Shown here piece by piece: positions 7,447 through 14,499 of a stretch of DNA of 21,619 nucleotides. The notes beneath the pieces were generated by a model. It had not been told where the DNA came from. It saw only the letters and a list, made by a program, of their open reading frames with translations, and did no database searches. Position 1 is the stretch's first letter. Every line of letters starts with the position of its first letter. The stretch comes from an uncultured Oscillospiraceae bacterium (GTDB lineage Bacteria > Bacillota > Clostridia > Oscillospirales > Oscillospiraceae). The stretch lies in assembly GCA_905233785.1 (NCBI GenBank), contig CAJOCV010000008.1, positions 1 through 21,619 of the forward strand, in the 5' to 3' direction. A program made the translations under genes and the position numbers.

Positions 7447-7504
7447 TATTGATTGTTTTATTCTCCTTCATAAAATGAAGTAAGCGCCGATCATATGCTT
7501 GATC
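7437..7504. promoter_or_regulatory. Candidate operator cluster at and upstream of the importer promoter
   Basis: Three inverted repeats are seen. The first, 7437-7459, has AAAA, a perfect TCAATATTGA core (7443-7452) and TTTT symmetrically placed, and covers the -35 box. The second is CTTCAT-AAA-ATGAAG at 7466-7480. The third is GATCA...TGATC at 7489-7504. The first is best placed for a repressor; the others could bind the same or another regulator. None is a clear match to the classical Fur box, so the regulator is unknown. Confidence 0.45.
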
Positions 7505-7518
7505 CACCCGGGTAATAC

Positions 7519-7559
7519 AAAAATTCCCAGCGCCTGAATTATTTTATCAGACAAGGGAA
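7519..7559 (-). terminator. Possible second terminator after the U32 gene
   Basis: On the minus strand TTCCC (7555-7559) pairs with GGGAA (7524-7528), with an inner CTGA/TCAG helix extended by a G-U and a G-C pair, and five T follow (7519-7523). The stem is imperfect. It would act as a back-up behind the strong terminator at 7578-7629 and insulate the importer promoter. The 357 nt from 7339 to 7695 hold this hairpin, the importer promoter and leader, candidate operators and the strong terminator, with no gene seen. Confidence 0.4.
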
Positions 7560-7577
7560 ACATTGCAAGCGGATAAT

Positions 7578-7629
7578 AAAAAAGCACGACAAAGCAGGCA
7601 GTCTTTTACTCCTGCTTGTCGTGTTTTTT
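7578..7629 (-). terminator. Strong intrinsic terminator of the mltG-U32 operon
   Basis: The arms 7585-7598 and 7611-7623 pair over 13 bp with one bulged base, around a 12-nt loop. Six A precede the stem (7578-7583) and six T follow it (7624-7629), so it reads as a terminator on either strand. On the minus strand it lies about 70 nt after the U32 stop codon. Confidence 0.88.
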
Positions 7630-7695
7630 CTCTTGTCCTTCGTAAACGGAACGCGGCGCTCAACGCAAGGGGATCGCTCATAAAAGCCGAGCGAT

Positions 7696-8934
7696 TCAGC
7701 GGCATTTTCTGACGATTGCTCCCGCGGGCACGCGCATCGGCAGCCTCATGCGAAAGGGCATCATGGCGCGGCGCGTATCTTCGATCGGCTCCCCTTGCTC
7801 GTCACAGAGCGCGTCCGCCGAAAAGGCAAGGGGCTTTTCCCCGGGCGCGAGCAGCTCCAGCGCATCGCCGGCGGAAAACTTGTTTCGCTGGGTCAGCAGG
7901 GCGTCTCCGTTCTCTGCGCAGTCCTCCACCACCGCCACGACGTCAGCCTCGGTGAAATACATGGCGTCCGGGTAATACTGCCCCGGCTCGCCGAAGTAGA
8001 AGCCCGTAGTATAGGGTCTGTGGCTCACCATGTCGGTTTCATGCACCCAATCCGGGTCAAGCCTCTCCCCTTTTATCGCCGCGTCAATGGCGTGGCGGTA
8101 GGCGTTGGTGACCACGGCGGTGTAGTAAGCCGACTTCATGCGCCCCTCGATCTTGAAGCTCGTCACGCCTGCGTCGATGAGCTCCGGGATATGCTCGATC
8201 ATGCACATGTCACGCGAGTTCATAATGTGCGTGCCGCCGTCCTCGCTGATCTCAAAATACTGCCCCGGCCTTGTCTCCTCCACCAGATGGTACTTCCAGC
8301 GGCAGGGCTGGGCGCATTGGCCGCGGTTGGCGTCCCGACCGGTGAGATAATTGGACAGCAGGCAGCGGCCGGAAAAGGACACGCACATCGCCCCGTGCAC
8401 AAAGGCCTCGATGCGAAGCTCCGCCGGGGTATTGGCGCGGATTTTCCGAATGTCCGCAAGCGGCGTCTCCCGCGCGAGCACGACGGTATCGGCGCCGAGG
8501 GCATAGAGCGCGTTTGCCGCGGCGCTGTTCAAAACGCCGAACTGGGTGCTCACATGGCGGGAAACCCGCGGCGCGTATTGCTTGGCCAGCTCCAGCACGC
8601 CGAGGTCTGCGATGATAAAGGCGTCCGCCCCCGCGTCCTGCAAAAAGGCCAGGTACTCCGGCAGCTCCCGCAGCTCATCCTCCCGCGGGAGGGTGTTGCA
8701 GGTCACATAGACCTTTACGCCGCGTGCGTGGGCGTAAGCGACCGCCTCCCGCAGCTTTTCATCCGGGAAGTTGACCGCAGCGGCGCGCATCCCGAAGCGC
8801 CTTCCCGCGAGATATACCGCGTCCGCCCCGTAGAGGACGGCCATTTTCAGCCGTTCCATATCCCCCGCGGGGCTTAAAAGCTCAAGCTTTTCAATAGCTT
8901 TGGGTTGCGACAAAATTGTTGAATTCATAAGCAT
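7696..8934 (-). CDS. U32 family peptidase-like protein, probable tRNA U34 hydroxylation enzyme (TrhP/YrrO type)
   Basis: The 412-residue cytosolic protein carries the U32 signature EAFVHGAMCVSFSGRCLLS (about 176-194). Its four cysteines, C184, C191, C207 and C211 (the latter two in GQCAQPC), are the expected ligands of an iron-sulfur cluster. The N-terminal half (LELLSPAGDMERLKMAVLYGADAVYL) is the usual TIM-barrel start. In E. coli and B. subtilis relatives (TrhP, YrrN/YrrO) make 5-hydroxyuridine at tRNA position 34; protease activity is doubtful. I kept ATG 8934, which has a weak AGG ten bases upstream; ATG 8928 is a close alternative. The gene overlaps the end of mltG by 44 nt, and the mltG-yrrO neighbourhood is also seen in Bacillus, supporting the assignment. 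Only one of the two Bacillus paralogues is present here. Confidence 0.9.
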   Translation of the reverse strand: MLMNSTILSQPKAIEKLELLSPAGDMERLKMAVLYGADAVYLAGRRFGMRAAAVNFPDEKLREAVAYAHARGVKVYVTCNTLPREDELRELPEYLAFLQDAGADAFIIADLGVLELAKQYAPRVSRHVSTQFGVLNSAAANALYALGADTVVLARETPLADIRKIRANTPAELRIEAFVHGAMCVSFSGRCLLSNYLTGRDANRGQCAQPCRWKYHLVEETRPGQYFEISEDGGTHIMNSRDMCMIEHIPELIDAGVTSFKIEGRMKSAYYTAVVTNAYRHAIDAAIKGERLDPDWVHETDMVSHRPYTTGFYFGEPGQYYPDAMYFTEADVVAVVEDCAENGDALLTQRNKFSAGDALELLAPGEKPLAFSADALCDEQGEPIEDTRRAMMPFRMRLPMRVPAGAIVRKCR

Positions 8935-10216
8935 TCGTAAAGAACCTGTGCAGCCCCGTAGCGGTATCCAGGGCGTAATAGTAGAAGCTTGTGTTCTCCG
9001 GATACAGCGCGGCGCGGATCGAGCTCAGCCCCGGATTGCAGATCGGCGTCGGCGTAAGCCCGGTATAGAGGCGGGTGTTGTAGGGGCTGTCCTCCTCCAG
9101 CATCGCGGCGGTGGGCGCTCCCTCGTGCTCAGGATAGAGATAGAGCGTCGTCGCGTCGATGCCGAGCGGCATGCCCGCGCGCAGACGGTTATAGATGACC
9201 GAGGCAATGGTGCCGCGCTCGCTGTCGTTCGCGGCCTCCTTCTCGATCATGGAGGCGACGGTAATGACCTCCTTGACGCTCTGTCCGCGCTCCTCCATTC
9301 GCTGCAAAAGCTCCGCCGTCATGCGGTAGTGGAAGTTTTCCAGGAACTTGTTGATCGCGCTGGAGGCCTGCATTCCGACGTAGAACTCATAGGTGTCCGG
9401 GAAGAGATAGCCCTCGAGTCGGTTGGCCTCCCCCGGCTCCTGCTCGCCCAGGAAATCGTAGTTGAAGCCGTAGTCGGCCGCGGCGTTCATCAGATCGTCG
9501 TAGTTGGCCACGCCCTTCTCCTCCAGCAGCAGGAAAATCTGCCGCATACTGTAGCCCTCCGGGAACGTGACGGAGACCGTCACGGCGCCGCCCGCGCCCG
9601 GGCGCATATTCTGTACCAGCGCGCGATAATCAAAGGTGCTGCGCAGCTCGTACTCGCCGGGCTTGATTTTGGTATCGGCATGGGAAAAGCGGCTGAACAT
9701 CTCAAACAGCCAGCGGTATTCAATAAGCCCGGCCTCCTTGAGGGCGCCGGAGACATAGTTCATATCCGCGTGGGTGACGCGCTTGGTGCCGGTCTTCACG
9801 CCGTCCTCATCAAAGGTGTCCACGGTTTCGGAGCTGAAGATGGTCATGGGCAGCGTCACTGTCGTGGTAAAGGGCGTTTTGTTGAGTGCCAGCATATCGC
9901 TTGCCGCCATCCAGGTCAGGCAGGCCAGTACGATGCCGACGCAGAAGATGAAGACGAAGTACATGATCCCGCCGAGGCAGCCGGAACGGTACTCATGGCT
10001 CTGCCGGATGGGGCGGTAATCCCGCTCGGAGGTCTCGTCCCCGGTGTAATTATACGCCTCCTCGCCGGTCTCGTCGATCAGCAGCTTATCCACGCTGCGT
10101 AAGCTTCCGCTTTTCTCCCGTCCGTTCCTGTCCGTGCCGGACGCGGCGCTTCTTTTTCGGCTTCGCGCTTCCGCTTCGCGAAATGCCTCGTCGATTTTGT
10201 CATATTCATGGGCCAT
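8891..10216 (-). CDS. mltG: Endolytic murein transglycosylase MltG (YceG-like)
   Basis: MltG cleaves nascent glycan strands at the outer face of the membrane and sets glycan length. The 441-residue protein has a charged cytoplasmic N-terminal region (1-78), a single membrane segment at about 81-103 (GGIMYFVFIFCVGIVLACL), a LysM-like part with FPEGYSMRQIFLLLEEKGV, and the YceG domain. That domain shows ASMIEKEA (about 321-328, containing the catalytic glutamate), ERGTIASVIYNRLRAGMPLGID, and the C-terminal TPTPICNPGLSSIRAALYP block. ATG 10216 follows AAGGAGA. It leads a two-gene operon with the overlapping U32 gene. A weak candidate promoter (TTGACC at 10288-10293 and TATGCG at 10266-10271, 16 nt apart, minus strand) lies upstream. 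Confidence 0.94.
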   Translation of the reverse strand: MAHEYDKIDEAFREAEARSRKRSAASGTDRNGREKSGSLRSVDKLLIDETGEEAYNYTGDETSERDYRPIRQSHEYRSGCLGGIMYFVFIFCVGIVLACLTWMAASDMLALNKTPFTTTVTLPMTIFSSETVDTFDEDGVKTGTKRVTHADMNYVSGALKEAGLIEYRWLFEMFSRFSHADTKIKPGEYELRSTFDYRALVQNMRPGAGGAVTVSVTFPEGYSMRQIFLLLEEKGVANYDDLMNAAADYGFNYDFLGEQEPGEANRLEGYLFPDTYEFYVGMQASSAINKFLENFHYRMTAELLQRMEERGQSVKEVITVASMIEKEAANDSERGTIASVIYNRLRAGMPLGIDATTLYLYPEHEGAPTAAMLEEDSPYNTRLYTGLTPTPICNPGLSSIRAALYPENTSFYYYALDTATGLHRFFTNAYEFNNFVATQSY

Positions 10217-10249
10217 ATGGGTTCTCCTTGCATAAAAGACGGCCGGGAA

Positions 10250-10315
10250 CGCGCAGAGCGTCCAGCGCATAAGATGGCATGAGCGCGGGTCAACCGCGCA
10301 GAGCGCAGCGATAAG
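10250..10315. repeat. Imperfect direct repeat in the mltG/Cys-rich peptide intergenic region
   Basis: CGCGCAGAGCG occurs at 10250-10260 and again at 10295-10305; the copies are followed by TCCAGCGCATAAG and CAGCGATAAG respectively. The unit is thus about 21-24 nt, repeated 45 nt apart in the region between the divergent mltG and Cys-rich peptide genes. It could be a regulator binding pair or a chance duplication. Confidence 0.35.
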
Positions 10316-10374
10316 GCCGCCGTTCGATCCGCAAACGCGCGGCTGTGAAATGAAACGCGGAGAAAGGACACATC

Positions 10375-10524
10375 ATGTTTTGCAACGGCTGCAACAACAA
10401 CACCCTCTGGATCATCATTCTCCTGATTATCGTCCTCGGCTGCGGCAACGGCTGCGGCAACGGCTGTGGCAACGGCTGCGGCTGCGGCTGCGACAACAAC
10501 GGCTGCGGCTGCGGCTGCAACTGA
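10375..10524 (+). CDS. Small Cys/Gly/Asn-rich membrane peptide (49 residues), function unknown
   Basis: A complete small gene: ribosome site AAAGGA (10363-10368) six bases before ATG 10375, 49 codons, TGA, then a strong terminator 17 nt later. The peptide has three parts. The head MFCNGCNNNT has two cysteines. A hydrophobic segment of about ten residues (LWIIILLIIV, 11-20) is short for a full membrane span. The tail of Gly-Cys-Gly-Asn repeats carries nine cysteines (C23, C27, C31, C35, C37, C39, C44, C46, C48). Eleven of 49 residues are Cys. The tail is encoded by a 12-bp tandem repeat (GGCTGCGGCAAC and variants). Similar short Cys-rich peptides are present in Clostridia, sometimes mislabelled 'chorion class high-cysteine' protein by composition; no function is known to me. 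Metal binding, a spore-coat or a cell-surface role are all only guesses. No clear housekeeping promoter is seen. Confidence 0.75.
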   Translation: MFCNGCNNNTLWIIILLIIVLGCGNGCGNGCGNGCGCGCDNNGCGCGCN

Positions 10525-10541
10525 TCGCGCGGCACTCCTCG

Positions 10542-10566
10542 GGGGCTTCTACGGAAGCCCCTTTTT
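10542..10566 (+). terminator. Terminator of the Cys-rich peptide gene
   Basis: GGGGCTTC (10542-10549) and GAAGCCCC (10554-10561) pair perfectly around TACG, an extra-stable UNCG-type loop, followed by five T (10562-10566). It ends the plus-strand transcript before the convergent tmk gene, which stops at 10612. No T tract follows on the minus strand, so it is probably not the tmk terminator. Confidence 0.92.
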
Positions 10567-10611
10567 ATTCCTCTGTCACCCGACCGTGAAACGCGGCTTG
10601 CGCTCGTTTTG

Positions 10612-11280
10612 TTACAGTCTCTCCCTGATGATACGATAGATTTCGTCGTTCTTTTCGTCCAGCTCACGCTCCACGCCGTCCTTCAGATAAGCGATGCGTG
10701 TCCAGCCGTAGAAATCCGCCGCCATGTCCGCGGTGTGCAGGCAGCGCTCCAGGTACGCTGTATCCCGCTCGTGGATGTCGGCCTTGGTATTGGTCTTCTC
10801 CTGACGGCGGCGCATCCTGGCCAGGGAGGTCTCCACGCTGCTTTCAAGATAGAGCACGAGATCGGGCTTCGGAAGTCCCATCTTCGTGTACTCAAGATCG
10901 CTCAGCCACGCGAAAAATGCCGGCAGCTCCGCGTCTGAGAGCTTCGAGCCCTGATGCACGGCGTTGGAGGTCGTGTAGCGGTCAGAGAGGATCAGGCCGC
11001 CGTTCTCGTAAATTCCGCCCCAATCGGTGCGGTAGGCCGCAAAGCGATCCACCGCGTAGAAGGTGGAGGCGGTATACGCGTTCACATCCAACGGGTGGGT
11101 TCCGAACTCGCCGGCCAGATACATGCGGATGAGCGCGCTGCTCTCTTTGTCATAGCGCGGGAACACAATGTGATTATACTCGATTCCGTCCTTTTCCATT
11201 CGTGCGCACAGCCGTCGGTATTGGGCGGATTTCCCGCTGCCGTCGATGCCCTCGAGCACGATGAGCTTTCCTTTTTTCAT
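10612..11280 (-). CDS. tmk: Thymidylate kinase (dTMP kinase)
   Basis: The enzyme phosphorylates dTMP to dTDP in the cytosol. The 222-residue protein has the P-loop EGIDGSGKS (10-18), a substrate segment FPRYDKESSALIRMYLAGEFG (40-60), the DRF of the dNMP site near 78-80, and SDRYTTSNAVHQG (99-111) carrying the DRY motif. A lid region rich in arginine (RMRRRQEKTN) lies near 155-164. It is slightly longer than the usual 205-215 residues. ATG 11280 has AAGGAGAG that overlaps the sir2 stop codon; the gap between the genes is 9 nt, so they form one operon from the promoter at 12039-12067. A general deoxynucleoside monophosphate kinase role is the main alternative. Confidence 0.9.
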   Translation of the reverse strand: MKKGKLIVLEGIDGSGKSAQYRRLCARMEKDGIEYNHIVFPRYDKESSALIRMYLAGEFGTHPLDVNAYTASTFYAVDRFAAYRTDWGGIYENGGLILSDRYTTSNAVHQGSKLSDAELPAFFAWLSDLEYTKMGLPKPDLVLYLESSVETSLARMRRRQEKTNTKADIHERDTAYLERCLHTADMAADFYGWTRIAYLKDGVERELDEKNDEIYRIIRERL

Positions 11281-11289
11281 ATTCTCTCC

Positions 11290-12006
11290 TTAAATCTCGC
11301 TGAATACCTCGCCGATGTTCTGATGGATCACCAGATCGGCGTAATTGTCGTAAGCGGTCTTGCCCCGGTTGACCAGCACAAGCTTTTTGCCTTGATAATA
11401 GTGGATCAGCCCCGCGGCGGGATAGACGTTCAGCGATGTTCCGCCGACAATCAGCATCTCCGCCTTGCGGATATAGTCGATAGCGGCGCGCATGATGTCC
11501 TGATCCAGCGGCTCTTCATACAAGACGATGTCCGGGCGGATCACGCCGCCGCAGGAGCAGCGCGGAACACCGGTACCCTTGTTCATCCGCTCCGCGCTAT
11601 AGGCGCGGCGGCAGCGGGAACAGTAGGCGCGCAGGATGCTCCCATGCAGCTCCAGCACGTTCTCGCTCCCGGCGGCCTGGTGCAGCCCGTCGATGTTCTG
11701 CGTCACGACGGCGCGCAGCTTCCCCTCTTTTTCGAGTTCCGCCAGCCGGAGATGGGCGCGGTTGGGCTTGACGCCTTCGATCACCAGCTTCTCGCGGTGG
11801 AAGCGGTAATACTCCTCGGGGTTTGCTTCAAAAAAGCTGTGGCTCAGGATCGTCTCCGGCGGATAGCGCCACTTCTGGTTGTACAGGCCGTCCACACTCC
11901 GAAAGTCGGGGATGCCGCTCTCGGTACTGACGCCCGCGCCGCCGAAGAACACGATGTTGTCACATTCCGCCACCCAGTTTTTAAGCTGAAGGATTTGTTC
12001 GTCCAT
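11290..12006 (-). CDS. Sir2-family NAD-dependent protein deacylase (sirtuin)
   Basis: Sirtuins remove acyl groups from lysine using NAD+, yielding nicotinamide and O-acyl-ADP-ribose. The 238-residue protein has the NAD motif FFGGAGVSTESGIPDFRS (20-37), TQNIDGLH (102-109), catalytic His121 in LELHGS, and a zinc ribbon with C129, C132, C150 and C152. It continues with IRPDIVLYEEPL (156-167), GGTSLNVYPAAGLI, and the C-terminal VLVNRG. All core residues appear intact. The stretch EEYYRFHREK near 64-73 has His where SIRT5-like desuccinylases carry the acid-binding arginine by my hand alignment, so plain deacetylase activity is more likely. ATG 12006 is preceded by a purine-rich AAGGGGATGGAAAAG stretch. 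It is the first gene of a two-gene operon with tmk. Confidence 0.92.
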   Translation of the reverse strand: MDEQILQLKNWVAECDNIVFFGGAGVSTESGIPDFRSVDGLYNQKWRYPPETILSHSFFEANPEEYYRFHREKLVIEGVKPNRAHLRLAELEKEGKLRAVVTQNIDGLHQAAGSENVLELHGSILRAYCSRCRRAYSAERMNKGTGVPRCSCGGVIRPDIVLYEEPLDQDIMRAAIDYIRKAEMLIVGGTSLNVYPAAGLIHYYQGKKLVLVNRGKTAYDNYADLVIHQNIGEVFSEI

Positions 12007-12038
12007 TCTTTTCCATCCCCTTCTTCAGAATAAAAATT

Positions 12039-12067
12039 ATTATACACGAAGTCCGCACAAATGGCAA
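12039..12067 (-). promoter_or_regulatory. Promoter of the sir2-tmk operon
   Basis: On the minus strand TTGCCA (12062-12067) and TATAAT (12039-12044) are 17 nt apart, with TG one base before the -10 box (extended -10). Transcription should start near 12032, giving a leader of about 25 nt before ATG 12006. Confidence 0.85.
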
Positions 12068-12078
12068 GACAGGCGTGA

Positions 12079-12094
12079 CTTAACATTTCTTAAG
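12079..12094. promoter_or_regulatory. Candidate shared operator between the sir2 and pcrA promoters
   Basis: CTTAA (12079-12083) and TTAAG (12090-12094) form an inverted repeat with a 6-nt spacer. It is centred between the -35 boxes of the divergent sir2 (12062-12067) and pcrA (12097-12102) promoters, an ideal spot for one regulator to control both. It does not resemble the Gram-positive LexA box. Confidence 0.35.
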
Positions 12095-12096
12095 GC

Positions 12097-12125
12097 TTGT
12101 ACAGGAAGGAAAAATGTGATACAAT
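12097..12125 (+). promoter_or_regulatory. Promoter of the pcrA operon
   Basis: TTGTAC (12097-12102) and TACAAT (12120-12125) are 17 nt apart. The expected start of transcription, 6-8 nt after the -10 box, is 12131-12133, which is the ATG itself (12133). This argues for a leaderless mRNA. Confidence 0.75.
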
Positions 12126-12132
12126 CCCCCAC

Positions 12133-14499
12133 ATGATGAACGATTTTGAAAAACGATATGTCGCCGCACGCAAAGCCGTCGTGCGCGCTGACTTTGCCGA
12201 TCTCAACGATCGGCAGATCGAGGCCGTTATGGCCACCGAAGGCCCCCTGCTGATCCTCGCGGGCGCAGGCAGCGGCAAGACCACGGTGCTCATCAACCGC
12301 ATCGCAAACCTTTTAAAATACGGCAGGGCCGGGGATTCCGAGGAAGTACCCGCAAACGCGGACGAGGCGCAGCTTCGCATTCTGGAAGCGGGCGGGCAGG
12401 AGGCGCAGCAGCTCGCCGCGCTCGATCCCGTAGCCCCCTGGCGCATTTTAGCCATCACCTTCACCAACAAAGCCGCCGGCGAATTGAAGGATCGCCTGGA
12501 GCGGATGCTTGGGGAGGCGGCAAACGACATCTGGGCCTGTACCTTCCACTCCGCCTGTGTGCGCATCCTGCGCCGGGACGCGGAGCGGCTGGGCTTCACG
12601 AGCAGCTTTTCCATCTACGACACCGCCGACTGCCAGAGCCTGATGAAGCGCATCCTGAAGGACATGGATCTGGACGAGAAGAGCTATCCTCCACGTGCGG
12701 TGCTCGCGGAGATCAGCCGCGCCAAGGACGCCCAGCTCAGTCCGAAGGCATATCAGGCGCAGGCCAAAATGAGCGGCGACGCGCGAAAGAACAAAATCGG
12801 CCAGGTCTACGAAGAATACATGCGCCGTCTGTTTGCCGCAAACGCGATGGATTTTGACGATCTGATCGCCTTTACGGTCAAGCTTCTGCTGGAGGACGAG
12901 GAGTGCCGCAGTTACTGGCAGCGGCGCTTTCAGTATGTGCTCATCGACGAGTATCAGGACACAAACCACCTGCAGTATCTGCTGGCCTCCACCCTCGCGG
13001 GCGCTTCCGGCAACATCTGCGTCGTCGGTGACGACGATCAGAGCATCTACAAGTTCCGCGGCGCGACCATTGAGAACATCCTCTCCTTCGAGAGCCAGTA
13101 CCCCCAGTGCCGTACGATCCGGCTGGAGCAGAACTATCGCAGCACCGGCCATATCCTCGACGCTGCCAACGCCGTCATCCGCCACAACTTTTCCCGCAAG
13201 GGCAAGGAGCTTTGGACGAATGCCGGAGAGGGCGCGCCCATCGAGCTCTACTGCGCCGAGAACGAGCATGAGGAGGCGCAGTTTGTGGCCTCCAAAATCC
13301 TCGCGGATTTCAGCGCGGGCGCCAATTGGCGGGATCACGCGGTGCTCTATCGCATGAACGCCCAGGCCAGCCAGCTCGAATTTGCCTTCAAGCGCAACGG
13401 CATCCCCTACCGCGTTGTCGGCGGGTTGCGCTTTTTTGACCACGCAGAAATCAAGGACATGCTCTCTTACTTAAACGTCATCTGCACCCCGGCGGACGAT
13501 CTGCGCCTTGCGCGCATCATCAACAGCCCGCCTCGCGGCATCGGTGAGCGCAGCATCGAGCTGGTGCGGCAGCTCGCGGCAGAGCAGCATTGCAGCATGT
13601 TCGAGATTTTGCGGCAGGCTGACCGCTATGTCGAGCTGACACGCCCCGCCGTCAAGCTGCGGCAGTTTGCGCAGATGATCGAGGAGCTTCGCGCTTTTGC
13701 CGAAGTCAATCCTCCCGATTCCGTCTATGACGAGCTGCTGGAGAAGACCGGCTATCTCCTGTCGCTGGAGAGCTCCACGGACGAAAAGGATCAGACCCGC
13801 GCTGAAAACATCAGGGAGCTCAAAAGCTCCATGCTCTCCTACATGAAGGAATCCGGCGATCTGACGCTGGAGGGCTATCTTGCCAACGTTGCGCTCTACA
13901 CCGACCTCGATAACTACGATAAGGATTCCGACAGCGTGGTGATGATGACCATGCACAGCGCCAAGGGTCTGGAGTTTCCCACGGTGTTCCTCATCGGTGC
14001 CGAGGAGGGCATCTTCCCCGGTATGCGCGCCATCGGCGAGCCGGACGAGATGGAGGAGGAGCGCAGGCTCTGCTACGTCGCGATCACGCGCGCCAAGCGC
14101 CGGCTCTATGTAAGCTGCGCCCGGCAGCGTATGCTTTTCGGACGCACGACCGCAAACCGTATCTCCCGCTTTGTGGACGAAATCCCGGAGGAGCATATCA
14201 AGAAGAACCTTCCCAAGGGGTACGGCTACCGGGAGCAGCGGCAGGAGAACCCCTACCGACGCAAGCGCCCGCCCGAGCCGAAGCCCCACGCCGTCGCGGC
14301 GCCCAGCGCGCCCAAGAGCGCGGCACAGTCACCCGCCTTTGCGGTGGGCGACCGGGTGCAGCACAAGGCTTTCGGCGCCGGAACGCTCACAAAAATGACC
14401 CCCATGGGCGGGGACTATCTGATTGAGATCCAGTTTGACCAGGGCGGCGTCAAAAAGCTGATGCTGCGCGCGGCCGCGCTCCATATGACGAAAGCATGA
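12133..14499 (+). CDS. pcrA: UvrD/PcrA-type superfamily 1 DNA helicase
   Basis: A 788-residue ATP-driven 3'-5' helicase used in repair, replication restart and removal of RecA. Motifs run in order: Q-motif LNDRQIEAV (24-32), Walker A AGAGSGKT (43-50), FTNKAAGEL, TFHSACVRILR, LIDEYQDTN (motif II), VVGDDDQSIYKFRGA (III), LEQNYRST (IV), YRVVGGLRFFDHAEIKD, MTMHSAKGLEFPTVFLIG (V) and VAITRAKRRLYVS (VI). After a basic linker, a C-terminal Tudor-like domain (GDRVQHKAFGAGTLTKM...) is present, as in PcrA proteins that contact RNA polymerase. Two ATGs stand in tandem at 12133 and 12136 with no ribosome site close by; an in-frame TTG at 12097 is part of the -35 box and is rejected. The stop overlaps the transporter start in ATGA. 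Slightly longer than Bacillus PcrA. Confidence 0.95.
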   Translation: MMNDFEKRYVAARKAVVRADFADLNDRQIEAVMATEGPLLILAGAGSGKTTVLINRIANLLKYGRAGDSEEVPANADEAQLRILEAGGQEAQQLAALDPVAPWRILAITFTNKAAGELKDRLERMLGEAANDIWACTFHSACVRILRRDAERLGFTSSFSIYDTADCQSLMKRILKDMDLDEKSYPPRAVLAEISRAKDAQLSPKAYQAQAKMSGDARKNKIGQVYEEYMRRLFAANAMDFDDLIAFTVKLLLEDEECRSYWQRRFQYVLIDEYQDTNHLQYLLASTLAGASGNICVVGDDDQSIYKFRGATIENILSFESQYPQCRTIRLEQNYRSTGHILDAANAVIRHNFSRKGKELWTNAGEGAPIELYCAENEHEEAQFVASKILADFSAGANWRDHAVLYRMNAQASQLEFAFKRNGIPYRVVGGLRFFDHAEIKDMLSYLNVICTPADDLRLARIINSPPRGIGERSIELVRQLAAEQHCSMFEILRQADRYVELTRPAVKLRQFAQMIEELRAFAEVNPPDSVYDELLEKTGYLLSLESSTDEKDQTRAENIRELKSSMLSYMKESGDLTLEGYLANVALYTDLDNYDKDSDSVVMMTMHSAKGLEFPTVFLIGAEEGIFPGMRAIGEPDEMEEERRLCYVAITRAKRRLYVSCARQRMLFGRTTANRISRFVDEIPEEHIKKNLPKGYGYREQRQENPYRRKRPPEPKPHAVAAPSAPKSAAQSPAFAVGDRVQHKAFGAGTLTKMTPMGGDYLIEIQFDQGGVKKLMLRAAALHMTKA

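Noticed and set aside
7441..7504. Fur box upstream of the importer
   Set aside because: The palindromes do not match the GATAATGATAATCATTATC pattern closely enough to name Fur.
8900..10102. 400-codon plus-strand frame opposite mltG
   Set aside because: Complementary frame of a clear MltG coding sequence; no ribosome site or motif.
10441..10520. Regular repeats that could suggest a CRISPR array
   Set aside because: The 12-bp units are contiguous codon repeats without spacers.
10290..10667. Minus-strand frame with Gln-Pro-Leu-Pro repeats
   Set aside because: It is the complement of the Gly-Cys-Gly-Asn tandem repeat of the Cys-rich peptide gene and runs through its terminator.
12097..12132. 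TTG start extending PcrA by 12 residues
   Set aside because: That TTG is part of the -35 box of the predicted promoter and the extra residues are not typical of the family.
12448..13443. 331-codon minus-strand frame opposite pcrA
   Set aside because: Shadow of helicase motifs; codon pattern follows the plus-strand gene.
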